Both the position numbers and the translations under genes were made by a program. Shown here piece by piece: positions 43,854-55,349 of a stretch of DNA of 64,000 nt. The notes under the pieces were generated by a model. It was not told where the DNA came from. It did no database searches and worked only from the letters and a program-made list of their open reading frames with translations. This stretch comes from Buddleja alternifolia (taxonomy: Eukaryota; Streptophyta; Magnoliopsida; Lamiales; Scrophulariaceae), in assembly GCA_019426215.1 (NCBI GenBank), contig CM033397.1:26600480-26664479 (forward strand). Direction: 5' to 3'. Every line of letters starts with the position of its first letter. Within the stretch, counting starts at the first letter, position 1.

Positions 43854-44804
43854 TTAGCTCGTGGGGGACCACCACGACCACGATTCTAACCACATTCGCC
43901 CCCAGGCTGTTCCACGTCCGGATCCTCCGACTCCTCTCGGTCGATCACCCCACCAATCAGGATACCCAATAAGTTGAAAACAATTTTCATCTCTGTGTCC
44001 ATTCCGCTTGCAGATCGAGCACACTACCTCAAATTTCTCTTTTGTTTCCTTTCCAGTTTTCCAGCCTCCCGAATTAGCTTGCACAGCGAAGCTCATAGGT
44101 TCTCCTCGTTCTTCTTTTCCTCGCGTGATGGTCCGCACACGTTCTTCTTAGCACAATAGTGAGTATGCCTTGTTCACATTAGGCAAAGGCTCACTACTCA
44201 GGATATTTGAGCGAATTGTTCCATATATTACGTCATCCAAACCTATCAAAAATTGATGAAGTCTCTCTTCCTCACGCTTCTTATCAAGCTCAACCGAGAG
44301 ATTGCACTTGCACCCTCCACATCGACATGTCGGGATTTGATCATAGTTTGCCAATTCTTCCCATAATTACTTCAATTTTCCATAGTACGTCATGATCGAA
44401 ACCCCCTTTTGCTTGCACTCTGCAAGATCGACCTTAATTTGCTGAATTCGAGTCCCGTTAGCAATCGAAAGCCTTTCTTGTATATCTTTCCACAAGTCTT
44501 TCGCGATCTCCATGTGCGTTATGGTAGATCTCAAGATTGGCTCAATCATGTTGATAATCCATCACACCAACATCGAGTTCACCGTCCACTAATCCTCCAA
44601 TTCTGGCGAATCGTCTTTAGGTTGTTGCACCGTTCCATCTATAAAACCAAATTTCTTCATGGCTCTTAACGAGGTTCAAATCGCACGAGCCCATTCATCG
44701 TAGTTATCACCTTTCAATTGCACCTGGGTAATTATGTTTCCCGGGTTGTCGTTGGAATTCAAGATATAAGGCGATGAAGATTTCTTTCCTTCATTTCCAG
44801 CCAT
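43854..44804 (-). pseudogene. Ale-like element: gag
   Basis: The start at 44804 gives MAGNEGKKSSSPYILNSND, the usual beginning of Ale-type gag, with stops soon after (near 44680, 44590 and 44560). Further pieces are IEPILRSTITHMEIAKDLWK and IQQIKVDLAECKQKGVSI (44549-44367), RLHQFLIGLDDVIYGTIRSN (44354-44148) and the zinc knuckle CSICKRNGHRDENC (44138-43854). It would form the particle and bind element RNA if intact. Confidence 0.85.
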
Positions 44805-44839
44805 GTTCGTCGACCGTATGTATGATTTTCAAATAACCT

Positions 44840-44852
44840 TGCTCTGACGCCA
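44840..44852 (-). other. Primer binding site of the Ale-like element
   Basis: The minus strand reads TGGCGTCAGAGCA directly after the LTR, two bases away from the TGGTATCAGAGCA form complementary to initiator Met tRNA. Confidence 0.85.
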
Positions 44853-45068
44853 TGTTAACTTCCTTTGAGGAAAAATATTTCCTGAATTGCTGCTCACGGC
44901 CAAAAACTGAAGGTACATATATATATACAACCTAACCTCTAGAACCTAACCAAAGACACAAACCTATACAAGGCAGGAACCTATACAAGGTGGGAAACTA
45001 ATATAAGGAAACTTTCACTTCACATATACATATATATATATATATATATATCACTATGTTTCTCTACA
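44853..45068 (-). repeat. 5' LTR of the Ale-like element (216 bp)
   Basis: Starts TGTTAACTTCC and ends TCTCTACA. It contains an expanded (AT) run at about 45030-45051 compared with the left LTR. Followed by the ACCAT target duplication. Confidence 0.88.
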
Positions 45069-45073
45069 ACCAT

Positions 45074-45690
45074 TCAACTTGGGTGTTCTAGGCAGAGTTT
45101 ATGGTGAGAGGATCACTTGCTCTCACAAATAGTTATTGAATTCACTGTTAAAGTATTTCCCTCCTTGATCCAATTGGCATTCTTAATACTCGTTTTGAGT
45201 TGCTTCTCTGCTTCGAATTTTAACTTCCTGAACTTTTCAAAGACTTCAGAACCTTTAAAGTGAACATAACCATGCCTCGACCATTCGTCGGTAAAGGTTA
45301 TAAGTAGGAATAGTTATCTTTAGCTGACATTGAATGAACCACACTCATTTGAGCGTGACAAGTGCAGACGGGGGCGTGCTCCATTTGGTCTCCAAATGGT
45401 GATTTGCTCATCTTTCCCATAAGACAAAATTCACAAGTCGGCATATCTTGCAAGTCATTAGGGGCTAGTAGACTTTCCAACTTTTAAATCCTATCCTTGA
45501 ATATATAACCTAATCTAGCGTGCCACACGTAGGAGTCTGATAGACTATGATACTAACATATGGGGATTGTATTACTTTGTGGAATATGCATAAAAGGAAT
45601 ACTTACAAACATAGTATATAAGTCATTTGTTAACTTTGTTGCAATTTTAAATCAACACCACAAATATTGAAAGTAAACCATCATTGGTTG
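45074..45690 (-). pseudogene. Old copia remnant, right part (integrase N-terminus)
   Basis: 45480-45298 encodes DMPTCEFCLMGKMSKSPFG, the Cys pair of the copia pre-integrase zinc domain, preceded by a WHARLGYIFKDRI reading near 45520. From 45310 to 45074 a shifted frame reads FTDEWSRHGYVHFKGSEVFE and KQLKTSIKNA, the start of the integrase core. It matches the left remnant at 40341-40913 in type and orientation, so both belong to one copia element older than the Ale-like insertion. The right border is uncertain. Confidence 0.7.
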
Positions 45691-47364
45691 TAACAATTGA
45701 TAGTGTTGTATACCTGGAGAGCCATATTGGCTTGAACACTGGATCACAAATACTGTGACAGTCTTATCATTTATATCATATCAAAACTGTTTCGGAATAC
45801 TTCTTTATTGTCGATTACTTATGTTAGTACAGATAAAGGTCCATGGATTACATATGGTTAGAGGAGCGGTCAGGATACCTATGGAACACTCTCAAAGACC
45901 GTAGTCCTAAAACATGTTCCAAGTCACAGAGGCTGTGATATGGGATATCACCGGCCTCGTCAATACTTGTTCATGTGTGTAACTCTTATTAGAGGTTGAC
46001 GTGTTCCGTTGTCAATGGCCAGCGAGTCAATACATACATGAAGATTCATACTTTTGAGAAGTGTGGAATTGAACAACTCCGCAAGTATTCCTAGTTGGTG
46101 CTGTCGAACTTGGAGTCCTTAGGTTTTTTAGTGTGAGATTAGTCTTTATACCTGAGATGTCATTGGAAAGGGTGCTATCCACTATGCTTTGATATGCACA
46201 TACACTCCAGGAGAGTAATATGGCGTGTATGTTGGGTATAGTCTGATAGTATAGCGGAACAGATGACAGTTGTCATGGGATCCATCCAGGGCTTACGGCC
46301 TGGCATTTTCTATGCTGTTGAGTGAAGCTGAACGATCGATAAAAGTCTCTGTCCAGAGCATAGTCTTATAAGAGGGATTGGTGATCCCTGCTTCGAAGAC
46401 CGGATCATTAGTGGAACCAATATAGTCATAGTTTCTGAGCCCACTAGGGTTTCGACCGTCGCCAAACCCTAAGCCTTAGACAGGAAAAAGATGGAAGGAT
46501 TCTACTCACATGAAGATCGAAATCTGGATAGGTTTGCTTTTCATCATTGACATCTAGAAAGTTGTGGCAACGTTTCTAGACATCGATCCACGACTGATAG
46601 GTGCCTTGGGTTAATTGGTGAAGTTAATCCAAGGCCTAGTTAATTATTAAAAATAATTAATCTAGCCTATGAGGGGACTTATTGCTAGCTTCTTAATGAG
46701 CCTGAGGGGTCTCATACTAACTTAGTGTAGTACCTATTGGATAGTTAATTCTTTGTGAATTAATGGAAAGATTAATTAACGAAAATTAATTAATTGGGAA
46801 AAAAGAATAAATTAATTAAGTAGTCTTAATTAATAATAGTCTATAATCTAATATTGGAATATTAAATTAAGAAAGACTAATTAATTAATATATGAAAGAG
46901 AAATATAAATATATATATATATACACACATACACACACACATATGCACGTATGGGCGTGTTATTTATGTAGATTTGGTGGATGATTTTATCTTGTTCACC
47001 TAGTCTATGAATATATAAATATATATATATTTAATATGCATATCTTGTAATATATTTGGTAGGATCTATTCTAATTAATTAGATGACTAATTGATATGGA
47101 AATATCTTATAAATATATTAGGATAGATATTGTGAATATGGTAAGATCTATTTACTTAGTTGAATAATTATATGCAAGAATCTTATTTGGATAGATCTTA
47201 TATATTTGGGAAGGATCTCAAATATATGGAAAGATTTTGTCAGTTAATTAGTGGATCTAATTAACTAAGGAAGATAAATTTAAGGAGAAGGAAATCCAAA
47301 TTAATATTGATGTCTGTGGGTTTCACATCAATAATATTTATATTAATATATGGGAGAATATGAG
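45691..47364. other. Noncoding LTR-like DNA, unclassified
   Basis: 1.7 kb without coding frames. The GC-balanced left half (45715-46620) reads like an LTR, starting near TGTTGTATACCTGG at 45714. The right half is AT-rich, with an (AT)/(AC) microsatellite at about 46905-46945. I could not find a matching right end or a target duplication, and there is no second copy in the window. Confidence 0.45.
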
Positions 47365-47866
47365 TGTTATGGCGAGATTAGTATGTAATATAAAAGCAAT
47401 AACGTAAATAACAAGAGATTTAATGTGGTTCGGTCAAAAATTAGACCTACGTCCACGGAGGTAAAGAGTTCGGATCCCTTTATTGATGTTGGAGTCGATA
47501 TATATACAAAATTTGATGAGGGGTTAAATGGGGTAGGACAACTATGCTAAATATACATTTGGTAATAAGAATAAGTCATAATCTATCCATATGAGGCTAC
47601 AATCAATTCGGATATAATTGGAAAAGATAGGTCGGATCTCTGCAGGTCTATATATGGTAAGGTTGAGGATTGATTAGATCTTGTCTCCTAGCTGTCCATA
47701 ATCAGTGTTGCCCTACCTGTGTAGGTCGGGTCATCTGGGCCTCCAGCTAAGCCTGTCTGAATATGATGTCTTCTAAAAGGATCTAAGTCCACGAAACCAT
47801 TGAGCTTGGGACCATATGATGTTAGACAACCCAGCTTGGCCCAAAGACGGATTTCTATCCACATCA
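47365..47866 (-). repeat. 3' LTR of element C (502 bp)
   Basis: From TGTTATGGCG to CCACATCA on the plus strand, followed by the PPT. It aligns over its whole length with the right LTR once the MITE is removed, with many substitutions and small indels. Confidence 0.78.
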
Positions 47867-47882
47867 ATAGTCCCCCCCAACT
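47867..47882 (-). other. Polypurine tract of element C
   Basis: The minus strand reads AGTTGGGGGGGACTAT just before the LTR start TGATGTGG. Confidence 0.75.
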
Positions 47883-48182
47883 CTAAAGTTTGACGTAGTC
47901 ATGATGCAAGAGATGAAAACAAATAATTGATATGGGCCGAGCTCACAAAACTCTAGGTATGTAGGTGGAAAATAAATTGAAGCAAAAAATGACGAAAGAA
48001 TCTTGAATTGATCCAGGTATGGCAATCTAACCAGGGGGATGCGTTCCTGAGCAGGTCTGGAGAAAACCCTATTCGTGAGTTTGACTAGCGGATTGGACTT
48101 CTCCACGCCTCTATAGTTATTGCCTCAGAACTCGAGAAAGCCGTGCCATCATCATGGCCTCGGCAGATGATGCCGCCATAAC

Positions 48183-49841
48183 TGTCAGGTATATGCCCTA
48201 GATGCCAATGAGGACATATAGTTAGATTAGGGTATCTTATTATGTTGTACAAACTATTAAAATGATATTAATAAAGGCATCTGTATTCTGTTCATATAAA
48301 TCTTTCTGGCATCTAAATAAGTATTGAACATATAGTCCATGTGAATAAAGGTTTGACTCTTTGCCCTTTATGGATTAAAGACGTGGCATGGGAAGAGTCT
48401 TACACCTTATCACTTAAAAGGGTTCGCAAGTCAAAGAATCTTAATTGGGCATTAAGATTCGACTTGTATGACATATGCTCTGATGATGAGTGCCAGTCAA
48501 ACACTATAGGGATAGTGGGAGCAAGTATCATAGATATGTCAATGGAATTGACATATTCGAACATGGCTCGTAGTAATCCGATCACATGGGTATTTACTCA
48601 GTGACTGTCAATGATTGGATTACTGATCGTAATAGTATGCATGAGCCTTAGACCTGAGGGTTCATGATCAATGTGCTTGTATTATTGGATCTGTTACCAG
48701 AGTAGTTAGGCCCATATCACCCGTCGGTGGGGTTGATCTCGAAGTGCGATATCAATGAGACAAGTAGCAGTTGATCAGTGATCGCCAAGATGGGATTCAC
48801 TGTCTCGATAGTAAACGAGAAAGTATCCTGTGCGATTATAGGCTAATGAAATTATAAGTCTTTGGCCAAAGCATAACAACTAACTCATGTGGGACATTGA
48901 GGGTAGTTTAGTAATTTCATTATGCTATAATCTAATGCACAGTATCAAGTTTAATGAGTTTGACATTTTCCATGACTCTCACTTGATCGGGATACATCAG
49001 TGAAGGACTTATACTCATACGACATTTATGATCAAGAGGTTCGCAAAATGATTCGCTCATTTCGTACTCAATTGGGTTACGATGTGAGTCCACGGGACTG
49101 GCTAGATGACACTCACATCCTTAGGTAATTCCTCCCTTTGCCAATTGAGACGAACCTAAAGAGTCGCGCTATAAGAAATGAGCGGAATGTATCTTTTTGT
49201 GTAAATCTTTTAGAAAGAATTAAATGGACTGATTGATTTAATTAGATTAAATCAATTAATTAAATATTTAATTTAATTGGATTAAATTAAATTATTTGAT
49301 TAGTATATTAATTAATTGGAATTAATTAATAGTATATATTATGTTTAAATTGGATTTAAATTAAAATATATACAGATAGGCTAGAAATGAGACAAGCAAA
49401 TTAAAAGCCCACCCAGTACAAGGCAACCTTAGGAGGGGCGGCCACTTTAGGCTTTTTGAAGTAGCCTCCAACTTATTCCAAAAGTTAGTTGAGTTTAAAA
49501 GGACTCCTATAGTGGAACAAACCCTAAGTAACAAGATAACATTACACAACACAAAAAGAAAAGAACTCTCTTCCCTCTCTCCTCTCTAGCCGTCCACTAC
49601 TGTAAAGAAGGAAGAGTCTCGGGATCTTTGGAAGGCTCGTTTCGTATGAAGCTTTAGAGACAGGAGCCCTTGGACTACTGTTGTTCTGTAGAATCAATAA
49701 ATGAATCAAAAGAGTATGTTTATTCGTTCTAAATTTCACGAAACCCATGAAAAATTATCAGATCTATTTTTGTGATCTACCGGTAAGAATCCTCGAATCT
49801 TCCGCTGCAACTCTCTATTTTCCTGTACGGGATTCCTAACA
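48183..49841 (+). mobile_element. Solo LTR (1659 bp) inside element C, target duplication ATAAC
   Basis: Starts TGTCAGGTATATGCCCT and ends GATTCCTAACA, with ATAAC at 48178-48182 and 49842-49846. Noncoding, with an AT-rich ATTAATT stretch (49200-49380). It is the same family as 3059-4837 but in the opposite orientation. The 7-base ends TGTTAGG/CCTAACA are nearly perfect inverted repeats. No internal domain and no second LTR. Confidence 0.88.
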
Positions 49842-49997
49842 ATAACTGTCCCTAGGTATGTGTTTGATGGCTGCCACGTGTACGGCTTGGGATGAAGCCC
49901 GCCTCTTACCATGTATGCTAATTTTATTTTTGAATTTTGAATTTTGAATAAGGTAACTTGTAGAAACGGTCGATTTTGTTTCCTTTTTTTCAGATTT

Positions 49998-50081
49998 TTC
50001 TTGAGCATTAAAATCAGAAAACCCTTTCTTGAGCATTAAAATCAGAAAACCCTTTCTTGAGCATTAAAATCAGAAAACCCT
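49998..50081. repeat. Three 28-bp tandem repeats
   Basis: TTCTTGAGCATTAAAATCAG plus AAAACCCT, three perfect copies in tandem, in the region just upstream of the antisense gene of element C. Recently arisen, judging by identity. Confidence 0.9.
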
Positions 50082-50275
50082 TTTCCTCCTTTTCTTCTTT
50101 ACTTCGTCTCTTCCAGCGGCGGTTTCGTTGCCTACTCCCTAGGTATTGCATATTTCTCTCTTTTCCTCTCTTTATATTTTGTTTGTTTTGCTTGTGTGCT
50201 GCGTAGTTCTGTGAGAAATTCCCGAAATTTTTCTGCTGTTGTTGTTTCTATCGTCTTTCTTTGTGTTGCCAAAAT

Positions 50276-52475
50276 ATGTCAAACAGTCTTAGGTCCGATT
50301 ACCAAAATTGAAGTGAGCCTTGCGATTTGCTGGAGACTGCCTCTGATTCTGAGGAGAAGACCTCGTCATTTCTGCGCCACTTGTATAGTGTCATCGAGGG
50401 TGACAAGATTATTGACGTTGAATCTTCCGACACTGAGTCCGATGGGCGTAATACTACCCTCATCTCATCCCCTTCCCAAGCTGAAAACCCAGGAAGTAGT
50501 CGAATCGGGGCCCTAGATGTTGTAGGAGCCCTCCAGTCGCAATTCACTCTTCAACAAGAATGAAAAATACGTCATATGTATAGTATATCTGAGAGATACC
50601 AGATTGTAGTCCCAATTGCGCAGGATAGGCCGCATCACCCTCCCCTAGGCTATGCTTGTTTTTACGTCGCCCATCTCCTGGCAGGTCTGTGTTTCCCCAT
50701 TCCTCGCCTCTTGATTGAGATAGCCAATAGGTACCGCATCCCTCTAAACCAATTTGCCCCCAATGCCATTCGTATGATGACCAGTTTTGTTGTGCTTCTC
50801 CATCATTATGGCCACCCAGCCACGGCTGAACTATTTTACTCTTTGTTTCACTCTATCTCCTCAGATAGTGGAGTTTTTTTATCTTACCTCCTGAGGTCAG
50901 GCAACTTTCTTTACTACCCACTCCACTGAGAAGAAGTAGAAATACAATTACTTTTTTATCGCCCCAGCTCCAGGTGAGCTCTGGGATTTGTGCTGTGAAT
51001 TCCTGGAGAAGGTAGATGGGACCCATCCTTATCCTCCCCAAAATTTATCTTCGTACCATCAGCAACTTGTGCACTATCTGAATTTTACCTCGCGCGATGT
51101 TGGTAAACTTGTAGATGACCGTTTGTTATACAATATTGGATTTAGCCCTGTTGGGGCTGATCCGCAGGGCGAGACCCTAGGTAAGTGCTTTGTGTGATGT
51201 TTTATACATGCTTGTTCTATAGTTTTCAGGTTGACACTTCTCGTATCTAAATGTTGTTTGTTGTTATGTTTATTTTGCAGAAGAGCTAATGGACGCTTCT
51301 TGTGCCAAGGATGCTTTCAAACACAGGAAGAAGCCCTCTCCAGCTTCAGAGCCTTCTCTACCACCACCTCCCCTAGGTGTGCCACACCAAGTGGTACAAT
51401 TTCCAGCTACACCCTTGGCAACTATGTCTTCTCCTACCCTGGGCCAGCAGCTTCGGCAACTCCCCTGGACAACCGCCCAGTTAAATGTGGCAATTCAGGT
51501 ATTGCCATCAAGGAGCTCATGCTTGACCTGCAACTCAGGACTGCAGATCCTCCAGCCTTTCGGACTCGATCTAGGGCTTAGGATCCTACGTCCACTTCTA
51601 CTTTAAGGAGTAATGATATTGTAGTGATGCTAGAGTTTATCCAGAGGCTACCCAACTTGCTTGATCGTCACTACCTGGAGAATTTGATCCCACGCAAGGC
51701 TTCTCGGGCTGCGCTGCTTCTCATGCCCAAGGCAAGTCTTCTTATATTTTGGGCTTTCGTGTTTGATTGATCTCTTTATATAAATGTTTCATATTTCTTC
51801 ATGGCAGTTCCACATGCTAGCTGGCCGTGCCTTGATGGATCAGTACAAAATACTGAGGTGGACGACCTGTAGAAGAAGCTTTCTAGGATCCAGGAGCAGG
51901 AGAAGAAATCTAAGGAGTCCTGGTCTTTTAAGGAGAAAAATTTGCGTTAGGACCTGAAGAATCTTCATACAGACTACCAGAAGCTGCTGGGTGAAAAGGT
52001 GCATCTGGAGGTAGCCTTAGTTGCATAGGCAACACAAAGGCAAGCCGAGCTGGAGGAAGTTCTGAATGTGAAACGCCAGAATTGGATTGCCAACTTCCCC
52101 GCTTCTGCTGAAGGATTGGAGCTTCTTGCTAAGTTCAATGCCGAATCCCTTGCTTCCAAGGAATTTTCAGATCTGGTCGACGACAAATCCATAGATTTCT
52201 TTGTCAAGGGCTTTGATGGCTGTGCTGTTCAGTTCTAGGCTAAAGGCTACCCTCCCGAGGGTGTGTCTGATGACTTCCTGGACCCATAGGTGGCCCTAGA
52301 GGCTGTTGTAGCTGCTCCATTAGTTCCCTCCAATGCAGATCCGACTACCCCACCTGCCGCAGGTCAGCCTGATGAAGTTGCTGCTGACCGCCTGCAGGTG
52401 TTGTTGATCCTCCTCCCAGTGTTGCCGATGGTAACGCTGCTGCTGCCGGGGCTGAGCCCACTGAGTAATTTTTAA
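50276..52475 (+). pseudogene. Antisense, intron-containing gene of element C
   Basis: It starts at ATG 50276 (MSNSLRSDYQN, then an in-frame stop). The next part, in the same frame with one more stop, is acidic (ETASDSEEKTSS). A conserved-looking region follows: GYACFYVAHLLAGLCFPIPR, NRYRIPLNQFAPNAIRMMTS and FVVLLHHYGHPATAELFYSL. This is the pattern of the putative gypsy-type transposon domain (Pfam Transposase_28). After a frameshift near 50930 comes ELWDLCCEFLEKVDG. Introns are 51181-51280 (GT-AG, phase 1) and 51732-51807 (GC-AG). The C-terminus is helical (LEEVLNVKRQNWIANFPASA) and then Pro/Ala-rich. The place and architecture match the A2/A3 antisense gene. Role unknown; broken. Confidence 0.72.
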
Positions 52476-52479
52476 CAAC

Positions 52480-53860
52480 AGTACTTGGTTTTTGGATGGG
52501 CATGTGTGGCCCTTTAAACAACTTATATTTCTGTTATTTGGTTTTAGGCGTATGTTGCCCTCGAACAATTTATTTTTATGCTTTTATGCTTGTTTTACCA
52601 GACCTGTCCACGATTGGGGCGGGAAAACTGTTTGGTTTTTATATGTTTTAATATGATGCCTATTTATATATATACTATTCGTTTGCTATCTGACTTATTT
52701 AGAAAATTAAAAGCTTACATGTGTCGTGCTATAGTTCTCTTTTAGGCTTTTGAATCATACCTGTATACTTTGCCAAAAATATGGAGAAACACGAAAATTT
52801 TTGACTTCTTTCAAGGAAGCAAGTTAGTCTTTCATACATATATTCAAATTATACCCTTGGTAATAATGAAATAAAAAATGCAACCATACCTCCATTGGTA
52901 CTTTCACTTTCCATACCTACAACGTTTGATATACACGAAAAATTCCAAGCACTCTTTTCAAGATCAGATAAACGGGTTAGTCATCAGGTAATACCACTAG
53001 ACCTGAACCGAGTTATAGCTAAAGCTCTGGTCTGGGGGCCCTACCTCAAATTGTTCGTCAATTCTTAGTTTTTTCTTGACACATACAATTATGTGGACCT
53101 GTATTGTCACTATACAATCGTGGAGACTTGCATCGGGATTAAACACCCTTACTTTCTCTCATGCAATTGTGGAGACTTGCATTCGCAATCGTAGAGACTT
53201 GCACACGGGATCGAACACCCGTCAGTAAGCGCGTACAATCGTGGAGACTTGCACCGCATCTATGCAATCGTGGAGACTTGCATTTGCCACCTGCCTTATT
53301 ACACCTTTTTCTCCCCTCCGTATACAAATTTCCTGAATGGGCTCGGGTGGCCAGCCCTTACCGCAGTTATCCTGCCTTATTTCCCACATTTTTCCATCCA
53401 TTCCCTCCTTATTTCTTCTCCAACTTTATGGCTTCCCTTTCCTATTTGTTGCTCCAAACCCCGGTCTTCCTAGGACAGGTCCTAGAACCACCCCAAAGGT
53501 GATTCCTCATCCAGTCCCTCCTTATTTCCTCTTGGTATAGGACCTTTGGGTCAGCCACTGATTTTACGCCAGGCGTCAGGTACCTCGGCTACCTGCTCAG
53601 GTGGTGCATTCCTACTCCTCCGACTACCACCCTTTCACCAACTACCCTCACTCCACAATTAAACCATCAAGTTATATACATATACATCATACCAAATTTC
53701 TCAATAAAACTAATTCTTACTAGATTTTCGGAGCTTTGCACCTGACCTTGTAAAGAAAGCATTAAATTCTTAGGTATTACCTAAAAACACAATCATAACT
53801 TCAACCAAAAGCATTAGCTGTTTCATGAGTCGATACCTCAAAACGTAAAACAAGGCAAAT
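52480..53860. other. Spacer between antisense gene and pol of element C
   Basis: AT-rich noncoding sequence with the 20-bp repeat cluster at 53115-53282. Both genes end toward this stretch (convergent). No convincing frame. Confidence 0.6.
53115..53282. repeat. Cluster of five CAATCGTGGAGACTTGCA repeats
   Basis: Copies start at 53115, 53164, 53186, 53236 and 53264. Spacings alternate about 50 and 22-28 bases, so it is a compound repeat that includes CGGGATCGAACACCCG-type sequence after copies 1 and 3. Noncoding. Confidence 0.85.
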
Positions 53861-53869
53861 TGCAAATAA

Positions 53870-55301
53870 TCAGATGTAAAACTTTTTCAAATTTTGCATA
53901 TACCAAAGGCGAGGTAACGGTCTTCTTTCGCCATCCTCCAGCTTGTATGCTCCTCCAGATAACACCTTGAGCACTTTGTAGGGACCCTCCCAATTGGGGT
54001 TTAACTTCTTCACTGTGCACACTGCATCTACTCTCTTGAGTAACAGATCTCCCACTTGTGGAAATCTGGCCTTCACTTTCGCTGCTTGGTCCCGCATAAT
54101 CCTCTGCTTATACTGTTCTATCCTCAGGTACTCCTTGTCTCTATCTTCCTTGATCAGGTCCAGCTCTTCCCTCAGTCGTTCCTCGTTCTGCTCAGGTTCA
54201 AAGTATTTGATCCTGTGGGTTTGCACCCTGATATCTGCAGGTATGACCGCCTCTGTTCCGTACACAAGGTGAAAAGGACTCTCTCCTGTAGTACATTTCG
54301 AGGTGGTCCGATATGACCATAACACTGATTGTAATTCCTCAACCTAATTCCCACCCGCTCCCTCCAGCCTATACGACCGAGATTTGGATGTTTTTCGTGA
54401 GCACATTAGTGGTGTATTTTTTATAAAGTTAAACAGGCTAATATAAAAGATATGTAATCGAAAAGAAAAGGATGTAGGCATACCTGGTCTTTAGACCTTG
54501 TACAATTATTCTATAGGTAACCTCTACCTGACCATTGGTTTGAGGATGAGGTGCCGTGCTAAAGCGTTGCTAGATTCCTAGTTCTTCGCACCACCTCCTC
54601 AGCTTTACTCCACTGAACTGGCTTTCATTGTCAGCTATGATTTCTCTAGGTATGCCGAATCGGCAAACGATGTTCTTCTAAAGGAATTTGATGACCGCTG
54701 CTTCCGTGATTCTAGCCAGGGCCTCGGCCTCCACCCACTTGCTGAAGTAGTCCACTATTACTAGCAAAAATTTCTTTTGAGCCTTTGCTATGGGAAAAGG
54801 TCCCACAATATCCATACCCCACCTAGTGAAGGGGCATGGGACACTCATGGAATGCATTGCTTCTGCAGGTTGATGGATAAGGCTGGCGTGTAATTGATAT
54901 TGTTCGCACCTTTTCACCAGGTTAGCCGCATCCTCCTTCAGGGATGGCCAGAAGTATCCAACCCTCAGAGTTTTTCCAGCTAAGGCTGATCCTCTAATGT
55001 GGCTGCTGCAGTCTCCTTCATGAATTTCTCTTAGCACGTAGTCTCCCTCTTTCGGTGACACACATCTTAGGTGTGGCTGTACAAATGATTTTTTATACAA
55101 TACACCATCAAACATGACGAATCTTCTAGCTCTGGTTTGCAGATATAGTCGCGCGTTTCTATCCCCGGGGAGCTCACTTTGAGTGAGATATCGAATGATC
55201 TCAGTTCTCCAGTCCCCATCTTCATCTACCCGTAACACTTTTTGCTCCGTACTTGTTTCAGGTATGAACTGGATGGTGATGTGCCTCGTTTTGCAATCCA
55301 C
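53870..55301 (-). pseudogene. Element C integrase
   Basis: 55301-54678 starts in the connector, then the zinc domain with REIHEGDCSSHIRG and VKRCEQYQLH (second Cys replaced by Tyr) and the core with RWGMDIVGPF (first Asp) and [13 protein letters not shown]. After frame breaks, 54660-54484 reads IIADNESQF (second Asp), a stop, then HPQTNGQVEVT (Glu) and GLKTR. 54325-53870 is the C-terminus: VLWSYRTT, TGESPFHLVYGTEAVIPAD, LLKRVDAVCTVKKLNPNWEG and LPRLWYMQNLKKFYI, the usual Tat-like end. A 115-bp intron-like insertion splits it after GLKTR. Confidence 0.85.
54369..54483 (-). other. Intron-like insertion in element C integrase (115 bp)
   Basis: On the minus strand the coding sequence AAGACCAG is followed by GTATGC, and after 115 bases TCGTATAG precedes GCTGGAGG. 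Removing it joins KTR directly to LEG, which is how Tat integrases read at this place. It contains stops, is T-rich and not a multiple of three. No terminal inverted repeats. Confidence 0.5.
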
Positions 55302-55349
55302 GCCTGAGCTGCCTAGCTTTGATAGATAGTCAGCTTTGGTATTCTCCGA

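Larger units (their letters stand above)
40914..45068 (-). mobile_element. Ale-like Ty1/copia retrotransposon with short LTRs (4.16 kb)
   Basis: LTRs at 40914-41118 and 44853-45068 begin TGTTAAGTTCC or TGTTAACTTCC and end TCTCTACA. ACCAT is duplicated at 40909-40913 and 45069-45073. The PBS TGGCGTCAGAGCA touches the 5' LTR and the PPT GAGGGGGCG touches the 3' LTR. Copia order on the minus strand: gag, protease, integrase, RT, RNase H. Short LTRs and the CSICKRNGHRDENCFQ...YPDWW knuckle region suit the Ale lineage. Most of RT is deleted and gag has stops, so it is defective. Confidence 0.9.

Noticed and set aside
48341..48604. Frame of 87 codons in the solo LTR as a gene
   Set aside because: It lies within an LTR defined by a target duplication and related noncoding copy, and has no domain.
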